Program-made: the position numbers and the translations under genes | Shown: piece by piece, positions 35,958-44,607 of the stretch | Position numbering within the stretch: position 1 is the first letter of the stretch | How the letters are laid out: every line of letters begins with the position of its first letter | Source of the DNA: Pararheinheimera marina | GTDB taxonomy: Bacteria; Pseudomonadota; Gammaproteobacteria; Enterobacterales; Alteromonadaceae | Direction of reading: 5' to 3' | NCBI RefSeq assembly: GCF_042654345.1 | Contig: NZ_JBHSGB010000010.1 | Span: 310,001 to 374,000, forward strand | Length of the DNA: 64,000 nt | Notes under the pieces: model-generated | Databases searched by the model: none | Seen by the model: only the letters and a program-made list of their open reading frames with translations | What the model was told of the DNA's origin: nothing

Positions 35958-36878
35958 ATGAAGCGTGTACCCAGTATTAAGCAGTTGCAGTACCTGTTAG
36001 CTCTGCACGAACATCAGCATTTTGGTAAAGCCGCCGAGGCCTGTTATATAGGTCAGTCTACGCTAAGTGCGGCCATTGCCAACCTGGAAGAGACACTGGA
36101 TGCTCAGTTGCTGGAGCGTGACCACAAGACTTTTATCTTCACTCCGTTAGGGGAGGATGTGGTACGCCAGGCCAGATACATTGTTGAGCAGTGTGAGGAG
36201 CTGGCTGAATTTGCCAAATGCCAGGGTAAACCTATGGCCGGGCCGCTGCGGCTGGGCTGTATTCCAACCATTGCCCCTTTTGTGCTCAGTGAAGTCATGG
36301 CATTGGCCCGTGAACGTTTCCCGGAATTACAATTGTTGTTGCGTGAAGACACCACTGAGAATTCATTACGCTCCCTGATTGAAGGCCGGCTCGATATGGT
36401 GCTGCTGGCGCTGCCTTATGATACTGGCACTCTGCATACCCAGGTGCTGTCACAAGACCCATTTAAACTGGTGTTGCACCAGGATTGGCTGGACCGCGGC
36501 TTTGAGCAGGATATCAGCCAGTGGCCGGATGAAAGTATTTTCCTGCTGGAGCGTGAGCATTGCATGACAGGTCATGCGGTGAAAGCTTGCGAGCTGGAAG
36601 ACAATCGCAAAGTGAACCCGTTTTTTGCCACCAGTCTGCATACCTTAACCCAGATGGTGAACAACAAACTGGGCGTGACTTTTATGCCGCAAATGGCCAT
36701 CAACAGTGGCCTGCTCGCTGGCACTGAACTGGTGGCGCAGAACCCTGGGGCCAGCCAGGCGCACCGAGATATCGGCATTGCCTGGCGGCCGACATCCAGC
36801 AAACTGCGCAGTTATCGCCAGATGGCGCAATTAATTGCCGACGTTCTGCAGGTGAAATGTGCCGACACTGCCCGGTAA
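35958..36878 (+). CDS. oxyR: Hydrogen-peroxide-sensing regulator OxyR
   Basis: 306 residues, LysR family. Winged helix (IKQLQYLLALHEHQHFGKAAEACYIGQSTLSAAIANLEE) and an effector domain with LGCIPTIAPFVL and the redox pair C202 and C211 in EHCMTGHAVKAC, nine residues apart as in the E. coli sensor C199/C208. Disulfide formation by peroxide activates catalase and peroxidase genes, none of which lie here. ATG at 35958 is preferred (GGA eight bases before); a TTG at 35946 is the alternative. Confidence 0.92.
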   Translation: MKRVPSIKQLQYLLALHEHQHFGKAAEACYIGQSTLSAAIANLEETLDAQLLERDHKTFIFTPLGEDVVRQARYIVEQCEELAEFAKCQGKPMAGPLRLGCIPTIAPFVLSEVMALARERFPELQLLLREDTTENSLRSLIEGRLDMVLLALPYDTGTLHTQVLSQDPFKLVLHQDWLDRGFEQDISQWPDESIFLLEREHCMTGHAVKACELEDNRKVNPFFATSLHTLTQMVNNKLGVTFMPQMAINSGLLAGTELVAQNPGASQAHRDIGIAWRPTSSKLRSYRQMAQLIADVLQVKCADTAR

Positions 36879-36970
36879 AAGGCTTGTTGTTCCCGTCTGA
36901 GCTTTGTACACTGCGCCCGCCCATGCATCCGGTATGGGCCTTAGTTTGTCGGTAAAGCGGACTGAACCCA

Positions 36971-38005
36971 ATGCACATCAAAGAATTTTCTTTTGAGCTG
37001 CCCGAGCAGCTGATCGCCCGTTTCCCTAAATCTGAACGTTCCAGCAGCCGTTTGCTGAAAATGGACCGCCGTAGTGGCGAGTTAAAGGATTTAGTCTTCA
37101 CCAATTTACTGGACCAGGTTGAGGCCGGTGATTTGCTGGTGTTTAACAACACCCGCGTGATCCCTGCCCGGTTATTTGGTCAGAAGGCCTCTGGTGGCAA
37201 AGTCGAAATTTTGCTGGAGCGTATGCTCGACGATAAACGTTTTCTGGCGCATTGCCGCGCCAGTAAAGCCCCCAAAGCGGGCGTCGACATTTTGCTGGAC
37301 GAGCAGACCGTGGTGCGTATGCTACAGCGGCACGACACCTTGTTTGAGCTGGAACTGCAAGGTGATGAGCCGTTGCTGACCATGCTCGAGCGCTTAGGGC
37401 ATATGCCGCTGCCGCCTTACATCGACCGGCCTGACAGCGAAGAAGACAAAGAACGGTACCAGACGGTGTACAACGAAAAGCCCGGCGCCGTGGCGGCACC
37501 CACGGCTGGACTGCACTTTGATGAAAGCTTGCTGGCGGCGCTGAAAGCCAAAGGCGTGCATACCGCTTTTGTCACTCTGCATGTTGGCGCCGGAACCTTC
37601 CAGCCGGTGCGGGTCGACAATGTGCTTGAGCATAAAATGCATGCCGAGTACATCGAAGTGGAACAAGAGGTGGTGGACGCCATTGCCGCCTGCAAAGCGC
37701 GTGGCAACAGGGTAATTGCTGTAGGGACCACCTCGGTGCGTTCACTGGAGTCTGCCGCGCAAATTGCCAAAGCCAAGGGTGTATCGTTGCAACCTTATCA
37801 GGGCGACACGCAGATTTTTATCTACCCCGGATATCAGTTCCAGGTGATTGATGGCCTGGTGACGAATTTCCACCTGCCGGAGTCGACGCTGATTATGCTG
37901 GTCAGTGCATTCAGTCAAAAAGACTATGTGATGACGGCTTATCAACATGCGATACAGCAGGAATACCGGTTCTACTCTTATGGCGACGCCATGCTGATCA
38001 TTTGA
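36971..38005 (+). CDS. queA: S-adenosylmethionine:tRNA ribosyltransferase-isomerase
   Basis: 344 residues, full length. FSFELPEQLIARFP at the N-terminus, LLVFNNTRVIPARLFG, AAPTAGLHF and THTAFVTLHVGAGTF-type strands are all family landmarks. It moves the ribosyl part of SAM onto preQ1 in tRNA to make epoxyqueuosine. First gene of the widely conserved queA-tgt-yajC-secD-secF cluster. Confidence 0.97.
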   Translation: MHIKEFSFELPEQLIARFPKSERSSSRLLKMDRRSGELKDLVFTNLLDQVEAGDLLVFNNTRVIPARLFGQKASGGKVEILLERMLDDKRFLAHCRASKAPKAGVDILLDEQTVVRMLQRHDTLFELELQGDEPLLTMLERLGHMPLPPYIDRPDSEEDKERYQTVYNEKPGAVAAPTAGLHFDESLLAALKAKGVHTAFVTLHVGAGTFQPVRVDNVLEHKMHAEYIEVEQEVVDAIAACKARGNRVIAVGTTSVRSLESAAQIAKAKGVSLQPYQGDTQIFIYPGYQFQVIDGLVTNFHLPESTLIMLVSAFSQKDYVMTAYQHAIQQEYRFYSYGDAMLII

Positions 38006-38094
38006 TGCGCTGAAGCAGGGTAGGGATTGGCCTTGCCTTCTGCTACAATCGCCCGTCGAGCCGGACTGTTTTTCTGGCCTTATGAGGTAACAAC

Positions 38095-39225
38095 GTGAAA
38101 TTTGAATTATTAACCACAGACGGCAAGGCCCGTCGTGGCCGTCTGACCTTTGACCGCGGTGTGGTCGAGACTCCGGCCTTTATGCCTGTAGGAACCTACG
38201 GCACCGTCAAAGGCATGACTCCGGAAGAACTGGACGCCACTGGTGCCCAGATTTGCTTGGGCAATACCTTCCACCTGATGCTGCGTCCTGGCACCGAAAT
38301 CATTAAAAAACACGGCGATCTGCACGACTTTATGCACTGGCATAAACCGATCCTGACCGACTCTGGTGGTTTTCAGGTGTTCAGCCTGGGTGAGCTGCGC
38401 AAAATCAAAGAAGAAGGTGTGCATTTCCGCTCGCCACTGAACGGTGAAAAAATTCTGCTGACGCCGGAAAAATCCATTCAGGTGCAGCGCGACCTTGGCT
38501 CTGACATCGTGATGATCTTCGACGAATGTACGCCGTACCCAGCCACTGAGGTGCAGGCGAAAAAGTCGATGGAGCTGTCGTTACGTTGGGCGAAACGCAG
38601 TAAAGACGAACATGGCGACAGCAAGTCGGCGTTGTTTGGTATTATTCAGGGCGGTATGTACCCGCACCTGCGTGACATTTCGTTAGAAGGCCTCGAGCAG
38701 ATTGGCTTCGACGGCTACGCCATCGGCGGCTTGTCGGTGGGCGAACCGAAAGAGGATATGATTAAAATCCTCAACCACACCACAGACAAAATGCCGGCCA
38801 ACAAACCGCGTTACCTGATGGGCGTCGGCAAACCGGAAGATATTGTTGAAGCGGTGCGCCGTGGTATTGATATGTTTGACTGCGTGATGCCAACCCGTAA
38901 TGCCCGTAACGGCCATTTGTTTGTCAGTACCGGGGTTATTAAGATCCGCAATGCCAAACACAAAGACGATATCTCGCCTTTGGATAAAGAATGTGATTGC
39001 TACACTTGTAAAAACTATTCCCGTGCATATCTACATCACTTAGACCGTTGCAATGAGATACAGGGCGCCAGGCTGAACACCATTCACAACCTGCACCATT
39101 ATCAAAAGTTGATGCAGGGCTTACGTGCGGCCATTGCAGATGGCAAACTGGCCGCCTTCGTCGACGAGTTTTATCAAAAACGCGGTATGCAGGTTCCTGC
39201 GCTGGACACTGCAATAACAGAATAA
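38095..39225 (+). CDS. tgt: tRNA-guanine transglycosylase
   Basis: 376 residues. Catalytic region DSGGFQVFSL, HFRSPLNGEKI, IFDECTPYPA and MPTRNARNGH; zinc site CDCYTCKNYSRAYLHHL near the C-terminus. It swaps guanine 34 of the GUN-anticodon tRNAs for preQ1, the step before QueA. 89 bp after queA. Confidence 0.98.
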   Translation: MKFELLTTDGKARRGRLTFDRGVVETPAFMPVGTYGTVKGMTPEELDATGAQICLGNTFHLMLRPGTEIIKKHGDLHDFMHWHKPILTDSGGFQVFSLGELRKIKEEGVHFRSPLNGEKILLTPEKSIQVQRDLGSDIVMIFDECTPYPATEVQAKKSMELSLRWAKRSKDEHGDSKSALFGIIQGGMYPHLRDISLEGLEQIGFDGYAIGGLSVGEPKEDMIKILNHTTDKMPANKPRYLMGVGKPEDIVEAVRRGIDMFDCVMPTRNARNGHLFVSTGVIKIRNAKHKDDISPLDKECDCYTCKNYSRAYLHHLDRCNEIQGARLNTIHNLHHYQKLMQGLRAAIADGKLAAFVDEFYQKRGMQVPALDTAITE

Positions 39226-39255
39226 ATTTTTAGTTTTAACTTTAGGGGACATGTA

Positions 39256-39594
39256 ATGAGTTTATTAATTTCCAATGCTTACGCCGACACACCAGTAGCT
39301 GCTCCACAAGGTGGTGGCTGGGACCTGCTGATTATGCTGGTGGCCTTTGGTCTGATCTTCTACTTCCTGATCTACCGCCCACAGGCCAAACGGGTGAAAG
39401 ACCACAAAAACCTGATGTCTGCGCTTGGTAAAGGTGACGAAGTGCTGACCCAGGGCGGTCTGGTAGGTCGTATTGCCAAAATTGCGGATGACAAAGACTT
39501 TGTGGTGATTGCACTGAATGACACCACGGAAGTGACAGTACAAAAAGCCTCTATTGCTGCAGTGCTGCCGAAAGGCACCATGAAATCACTGTAA
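39256..39594 (+). CDS. yajC: Preprotein translocase accessory subunit YajC
   Basis: 112 residues. One membrane segment (about 22-43, LLIMLVAFGLIFYFLIYRPQAKR) and a small cytoplasmic domain with KGDEVLTQGGLVGRIAKI. It joins SecD and SecF in the holotranslocon. AGGGGAC precedes the ATG. Confidence 0.96.
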   Translation: MSLLISNAYADTPVAAPQGGGWDLLIMLVAFGLIFYFLIYRPQAKRVKDHKNLMSALGKGDEVLTQGGLVGRIAKIADDKDFVVIALNDTTEVTVQKASIAAVLPKGTMKSL

Positions 39595-39607
39595 TAAGGA
39601 CCAACCC

Positions 39608-41458
39608 GTGTTAAACCAGAATTCAATCTGGCGGTATCTGTTGGTGATAGGTGTGTTGGTGGTGAGTCTGTTGTACGCACTGCCAAACATCTACCCCAAT
39701 GACCCGTCCTTGCAAATTAATGCCACCCGCGGTGGCGAAGTGACACAGGAAAATGTCGATCAGCTGACCAAAGCGCTGGCGGCAGAAGGCTTAACGGCCA
39801 AAGCAGCTGAGCTGGAAAAAGGCCAGTTACTGGTGCGTTTTCTCAGCACTGAAGACCAGCTGAAAGCGCGTGAAGTCGCCATTGCTGCTTTGGGTGATAA
39901 CTTCGTGACCGCACTGAACCTGGCCCCTGCCACTCCAGCCTGGCTGGATGCGATTGGTGCTCAGCCGATGAAGCTGGGTCTGGACTTACGCGGTGGCGTG
40001 CACTTCCTGATGGAAGTGGATATGAAAACCGCGATGGAAAAGAACGTTAACGATTTAGTGGCGGTGTACCGCACGGATTTGCGTGAAGCCAAAGTGCGCT
40101 ACCGCGCTATTACGGCCGACCTGGCTAACCAGCGGGTGGTACTGAGTTTCCGTAATGCTGAAGATCTGGCGGCTGCCGAAAAAGCTTTGTCTGTCAAAGA
40201 CCGCGATATGCAGTTTACGGCTTCAGATGAGCTGACTCTGATTGCAGCCTTCAGCGAGATCAAAATCAAGGCGTTACGTGAAGATGCTGTCGCACAGAAC
40301 ATTACCATTATCCGTAACAGGGTGAACGCCATTGGTGTGGCAGAGCCGCTGGTACAGCGCCAGGGCGCTGAACGTATTGTCGTGCAGTTGCCTGGTATTC
40401 AGGACACGGCACGAGCCAAAGAGATTCTGGGTGCAACAGCCACGCTGGAATTCCGCATGGTCGATGAAAATGCTGACTTAGCCAGTGCGCTGGAAGGCCG
40501 TGTACCGCCGAATGCCGAACTGTACCATGACCGCCAGGGCCGCCCGGTGTTGCTGCAAAAACGTGTGATGCTGACGGGTAACCATATTATCGGTGCCAAC
40601 AGCAGCTTCGACGAATACAGCCGTCCTCAGGTGAATATCGACCTGGATGCCAAAGGGGGTAACACCTTCTCTCAAGCCACCAAAGAAGCTATTGGGAAGT
40701 CCATGGCGACCGTATTCATTGAATACAAGCCAACCGATAGAAAAGACGAGACTGGCCGTACCATCCTGGAGAAGAAAGAAGAAGTCATTAACGTGGCGAC
40801 TATTCAGGCCCGTTTAGGCCGTTCTTTCCGGATCACTGGTGTAGACAGCCCGGCGGAAGCTCAGAACCTGGCGCTGCTGCTGCGTGCTGGTGCGCTGATT
40901 GCGCCTATCCAGATTGTGGAAGAGCGTACTGTCGGTCCAAGCCTGGGTCAGGAAAATATTGAACTGGGTACCAATGCGATTATGTGGGGCATGATTGTCA
41001 CTGTGATCTTTATGGGTATCTACTACAAAGCCGTCGGTTTGGTGGCCAACCTGGCGCTGGCCTGTAACGTGGTGGTGTTGATTGGTGTACTGTCGATGGT
41101 GCCTGGCGCCACACTGACCTTGCCTGGTATGGCAGGTATCCTGTTGACCATAGGGATGGCGATTGACGCCAACGTACTGATTAACGAGCGGATCCGTGAA
41201 GAGCTGGCTTCAGGTCGTTCAGTGCAGCAAGCCATCCACGAAGGTTACAACCGAGCCTTTGCCACTATTACTGACTCCAACCTGACCACCTTCCTGGTGG
41301 CGCTGATCCTGTTTGGTTTAGGTTCAGGCCCGGTGAAAGGTTTTGCGGTCACTCTGGCTCTGGGTATTGTGACCTCCATTTTCACGGCGGTAACAGTGTC
41401 GCGGTTGTTTGTGAATATGATTTGGGGTGGTCGTAAAATTGACCGCTTACCAATTTAA
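39608..41458 (+). CDS. secD: Protein translocase subunit SecD
   Basis: 616 residues. Six membrane segments, a large periplasmic P1 domain, the GLDLRGGVHFLMEVD motif and the RND-type GMAIDANVLINERIREEL segment near the end, where the conserved Asp handles protons. It uses the proton gradient to pull exported proteins forward. The start is GTG, with AAGGA seven bases before. Confidence 0.97.
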   Translation: MLNQNSIWRYLLVIGVLVVSLLYALPNIYPNDPSLQINATRGGEVTQENVDQLTKALAAEGLTAKAAELEKGQLLVRFLSTEDQLKAREVAIAALGDNFVTALNLAPATPAWLDAIGAQPMKLGLDLRGGVHFLMEVDMKTAMEKNVNDLVAVYRTDLREAKVRYRAITADLANQRVVLSFRNAEDLAAAEKALSVKDRDMQFTASDELTLIAAFSEIKIKALREDAVAQNITIIRNRVNAIGVAEPLVQRQGAERIVVQLPGIQDTARAKEILGATATLEFRMVDENADLASALEGRVPPNAELYHDRQGRPVLLQKRVMLTGNHIIGANSSFDEYSRPQVNIDLDAKGGNTFSQATKEAIGKSMATVFIEYKPTDRKDETGRTILEKKEEVINVATIQARLGRSFRITGVDSPAEAQNLALLLRAGALIAPIQIVEERTVGPSLGQENIELGTNAIMWGMIVTVIFMGIYYKAVGLVANLALACNVVVLIGVLSMVPGATLTLPGMAGILLTIGMAIDANVLINERIREELASGRSVQQAIHEGYNRAFATITDSNLTTFLVALILFGLGSGPVKGFAVTLALGIVTSIFTAVTVSRLFVNMIWGGRKIDRLPI

Positions 41459-41467
41459 GGACAGCTG

Positions 41468-42403
41468 ATGAAAATTTTAAATTTTAAAGAGCCGCTGAAT
41501 TTTATGAAGCTGAAGTGGCCAGCCATGGTGCTGTCGACTCTGCTTATTCTGGGGTCTTTAATCAGTATTGGCACTAAAGGCATTAACTTTGGATTGGATT
41601 TCACCGGCGGCATTGTGGTGGAGCTGGGCTTTGAGCAGCAGGCCGATCTGAATAAGATCCGCACTGCGTTGTCTGAGAATGGCTTCCCTGATGCGGTGGT
41701 GCAGTACTTTGGCACCACGACAGATGTGATGATCCGTATTACACCACGGGAAGATCAGGCTCAGGTGGGCGCACAAATTCTGCAGGCGGTGCAAACGGTC
41801 GAGCAGGGCACCGTCACCCAACGCCGGGTCGATGTGGTCGGTTCGGCTGTGGGGGATGAACTGAAAGAAGACGGGATGCTGGCACTGCTCGCCGCCTTTA
41901 TCGGTATCATGATGTACGTGGCATTCCGCTTTGAATGGCGTTACTCGGTGGGGGCGGTGATGGCCTTGGTGCATGACGTTATTATCACTTTGGGCATGTT
42001 CTCGCTGACCGGTATGGAGTTCGACCTGACGGTACTGGCAGCCTTGCTGGCCTTGGTGGGTTACTCCATCAACGATACCATCGTTGTATTTGACCGTATC
42101 CGCGAAATGTTCCGCAAATTAAGGGATACGACAGTGGAAGAAACCGTCAATGATGCGGTGACCTCGACCTTGAGCCGTACTGTGATCACGTCCGGAACCA
42201 CGGCCTTGTCGCTGGTGGCCTTGTTTTTCCTGGGCGGCCCACTGTTAAAAGGCTTCTCGGCAGCCCTGTTATTCGGTATCGGCATTGGTACCTACTCGTC
42301 TATTTTCGTCGCCAGTTCAGTGGCGGTGATCCTGGGGGCAAGCCGTGAAGACTTGCTGCCTGAGGTGATTGAAAAAGAAGGCGAAAATACGCCGTCTTTA
42401 TAA
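41468..42403 (+). CDS. secF: Protein translocase subunit SecF
   Basis: 311 residues. Six membrane segments, INFGLDFTGGIVVELGF and GYSINDTIVVFDRIRE, the SecF counterparts of the SecD motifs. Starts nine bases after secD, last gene of the operon before a strong terminator. Confidence 0.97.
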   Translation: MKILNFKEPLNFMKLKWPAMVLSTLLILGSLISIGTKGINFGLDFTGGIVVELGFEQQADLNKIRTALSENGFPDAVVQYFGTTTDVMIRITPREDQAQVGAQILQAVQTVEQGTVTQRRVDVVGSAVGDELKEDGMLALLAAFIGIMMYVAFRFEWRYSVGAVMALVHDVIITLGMFSLTGMEFDLTVLAALLALVGYSINDTIVVFDRIREMFRKLRDTTVEETVNDAVTSTLSRTVITSGTTALSLVALFFLGGPLLKGFSAALLFGIGIGTYSSIFVASSVAVILGASREDLLPEVIEKEGENTPSL

Positions 42404-42419
42404 GAAGAGTGTCAGAGAT

Positions 42420-42451
42420 GAAACCGGGTGTTGGCCCGGTTTCTTTTTTTT
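42420..42451 (+). terminator. Intrinsic terminator of the secDF operon
   Basis: GAAACCGGG pairs with CCCGGTTTC around TGTTGG, followed by eight T. Confidence 0.92.
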
Positions 42452-42757
42452 GTACCGTCCGCATCTGCTGTCACCCGCTGCCTGCGTTTTCTGCCAAAAG
42501 GCCACGATATTTCTCACTGCTCCGACCTGCTGCTTGGCGTTAGTTTAAAAACTTGTTATAACCACTAGTGGCTCGGTGATCCTTCTGTTTGTCCGCGTCG
42601 GACGGGTCACTGGTACGATCTGAAAATTTCCTGTACTAAAGTTGCATTGCGCTCTTTAGAATGAGGCACCTTTTCGGCCGGCACCACAGCCATAACTACC
42701 AATAAAAAAATCTATAGCCCACAGGGCAACCCTATAAAAAAGCAGGAACCTCTTACC
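42452..42757 (+). other. Non-coding stretch before the malic enzyme gene
   Basis: About 300 bp without a plausible gene. A short hairpin GTCCG-CGT-CGGAC lies near 42592. No clear promoter was found; the malic enzyme start has AGGAA before it. Confidence 0.4.
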
Positions 42758-44002
42758 ATGTCAGACCTACGCGAACAGGCGCTGAAGTATCACGCCGAGC
42801 CCAAGCCGGGCAAAATATCTATTGAGATCAGTAAACCCGCTGAAACGGTGAAAGATCTGGCGCTGGCCTACAGCCCGGGCGTCGCTGAACCGGTGCGGGA
42901 AATTGCCGACAACATCGACAATGTGTACAAGTACACCGCCAAAGGTAATCTGGTGGCGGTGATTTCGAACGGCACCGCCATTCTGGGGCTGGGTAACTTA
43001 GGGCCTATGGCGTCTAAACCCGTGATGGAAGGCAAAGCCTTATTGTTTAAGCGTTTTGCCGGACTGGACTCCATTGATATTGAAGTCAGCCACAAAACCA
43101 CCGAAGACTTTATCAATACAGTGGCCAATATTGCCGACACCTTTGGTGGTATTAACCTCGAAGACATCAAGTCGCCGGAATGCTTTGAAATTGAAAAAGA
43201 GCTGATCAAACGCTGCAATATTCCGGTGTTCCATGACGACCAGCATGGCACCGCTATTGTCACTGCGGCCGGTTTGCTCAATGCATTGGAAATTCAGGGC
43301 AAAGAAATCGGCAAAGTGGTGATTGTCTGTATGGGGGCTGGTGCTGCTGCTATCGCCTGTATGGAGTTGCTGATTAAATGTGGCGCCCGCCGTGAGCATA
43401 TTTATATGCTCGACACCAAGGGCGTGATCCACACCCGCCGTGATGACTTAAACCAGTACAAAAAGCTGTTTGCCAATAACACGGACAAACGCACGCTGGA
43501 AGAGGCGATGGAAGGGGCCGATGTGTTTGTCGGGGTGTCTGGGCCTGATGCTTTACCGCCTGAAGCGGTGAAGCTGATGGCGGATAAGCCGGTGATTTTC
43601 GCCTGTTCCAACCCGGACCCTGAGATCAAACCTGAACTGGCACTGGCACAGCGTTCCGACCTGATTGTCGCGACCGGCCGTTCGGATTACCCGAATCAGG
43701 TGAACAACGTGCTCTGTTTCCCGTTTATTTTCCGTGGTGCTTTGGATGTGCGGGCCCGGGTTATTAACGATGAGATGAAAATTGCCGCTGTGCATGCCAT
43801 CCGTTCTATCGCCAAAGAGCCTGTGCCTCAGGCAGTGTTAGATGCGGCGCAGGTCAGTCATCTGGAATTTGGTCCTGGTTATATTATTCCTAAGCCAATG
43901 GACCCCCGTTTATTGCAACGGGTGGCCAAAGCGGTGGCGGAAGCGGCGGTGGCCTCAGGTGTGGCGCGCCTGCCGCTGCCTGAGCATTACCTGAAAGGCT
44001 AA
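42758..44002 (+). CDS. NADP-type malic enzyme, short form
   Basis: 414 residues. YSPGVAEPV with the catalytic tyrosine, EGKALLFKRFAGLD with the catalytic lysine, HDDQHGTAIVTAAGL for the divalent metal, VCMGAGAAAIACMELL for the nucleotide, and FACSNPDPEI. It decarboxylates malate to pyruvate and yields reduced cofactor. It lacks the C-terminal phosphotransacetylase-like domain of MaeB (about 760 residues), so it is the small bacterial type. The cofactor cannot be fixed by eye. Single gene. Confidence 0.93.
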   Translation: MSDLREQALKYHAEPKPGKISIEISKPAETVKDLALAYSPGVAEPVREIADNIDNVYKYTAKGNLVAVISNGTAILGLGNLGPMASKPVMEGKALLFKRFAGLDSIDIEVSHKTTEDFINTVANIADTFGGINLEDIKSPECFEIEKELIKRCNIPVFHDDQHGTAIVTAAGLLNALEIQGKEIGKVVIVCMGAGAAAIACMELLIKCGARREHIYMLDTKGVIHTRRDDLNQYKKLFANNTDKRTLEEAMEGADVFVGVSGPDALPPEAVKLMADKPVIFACSNPDPEIKPELALAQRSDLIVATGRSDYPNQVNNVLCFPFIFRGALDVRARVINDEMKIAAVHAIRSIAKEPVPQAVLDAAQVSHLEFGPGYIIPKPMDPRLLQRVAKAVAEAAVASGVARLPLPEHYLKG

Positions 44003-44008
44003 GCCCTC

Positions 44009-44043
44009 AAAACAAAACCCGCTTTACAGCGGGTTTTGTTTTT
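44009..44043. terminator. Bidirectional terminator between malic enzyme and metJ
   Basis: A perfect 14-bp stem AAAACAAAACCCGC / GCGGGTTTTGTTTT with a TTTACA loop serves two converging genes. Confidence 0.92.
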
Positions 44044-44083
44044 AATCGGTCGTACGTGGTTCAGCAGACTGAATGTTGTTGGT

Positions 44084-44419
44084 TTATTCTTCGTCTGTTT
44101 CAGCTTCCTGAATATCAGGAATTGGTTTACCCATACTGACCAGAATGTCACGGACTTCCGCTGGGATCTGGTGTGGGTTGTCTTTGCGTAAATCTTCATC
44201 TGCCGGCAGCGGCTGGCCGGTAAAGGCGTGTAAAAACGCTTCACACAGCAATTCACTGTTGGTGGCGTGCCGCAGGTTGTTTACCTGGCGACGGGTGCGC
44301 TCGTCAGTGAGCACTTTCAGTACATTCAGCGGGATCGAAACGGTAATCTTTTTGACCTGTTCAGATTTTTTACCGTGCTCCGCATAAGGGTGAATGTATT
44401 CACCATTCCACTTTGCCAT
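44084..44419 (-). CDS. metJ: Methionine repressor MetJ
   Basis: 111 residues (E. coli 105). WNGEYIHPYAEHGKKSEQVKKITVSIPLNVLKVLTDERTRRQVNNLRHATNSELLCEAFLHAFTGQPLP is spread over the ribbon-helix-helix fold; the KKITVSIP beta ribbon reads met boxes. With SAM bound it represses methionine genes. It is divergent from metB across two met-box arrays, the standard gammaproteobacterial arrangement. Confidence 0.97.
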   Translation of the reverse strand: MAKWNGEYIHPYAEHGKKSEQVKKITVSIPLNVLKVLTDERTRRQVNNLRHATNSELLCEAFLHAFTGQPLPADEDLRKDNPHQIPAEVRDILVSMGKPIPDIQEAETDEE

Positions 44420-44533
44420 AGGGTTACCTTGAAATTATCGATTGAAGAGCGTCAGGCTGTTGCCTGGCGCAAGGTCGCAAATTTTACTTCTTATTGCTGC
44501 GCACTACAAACGTTGCACAGTAATTCATCATAC

Positions 44534-44557
44534 AGACGTCTAAATGTTTTGACATCT
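44534..44557. promoter_or_regulatory. Met-box array 1 (three 8-bp boxes)
   Basis: AGACGTCT (perfect consensus), AAATGTTT and TGACATCT lie head to tail at 8-bp spacing. Placed nearer metJ, so probably for metJ autocontrol. Confidence 0.8.
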
Positions 44558-44579
44558 TATTTTTGGGAGTTATACTTTT

Positions 44580-44603
44580 GGACGTCTAAACATCTAAAGG
44601 TCT
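44580..44603 (+). promoter_or_regulatory. Met-box array 2 (three 8-bp boxes) abutting metB
   Basis: GGACGTCT, AAACATCT and AAAGGTCT lie head to tail and end four bases before the metB ATG. The AAAGG that serves as ribosome-binding site is inside the last box. Confidence 0.88.
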
Positions 44604-44607
44604 TGAT

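Noticed and set aside
44420..44607. SAM riboswitch before metB
   Set aside because: The region is explained by clear MetJ met boxes and is too short and unstructured for a SAM aptamer.
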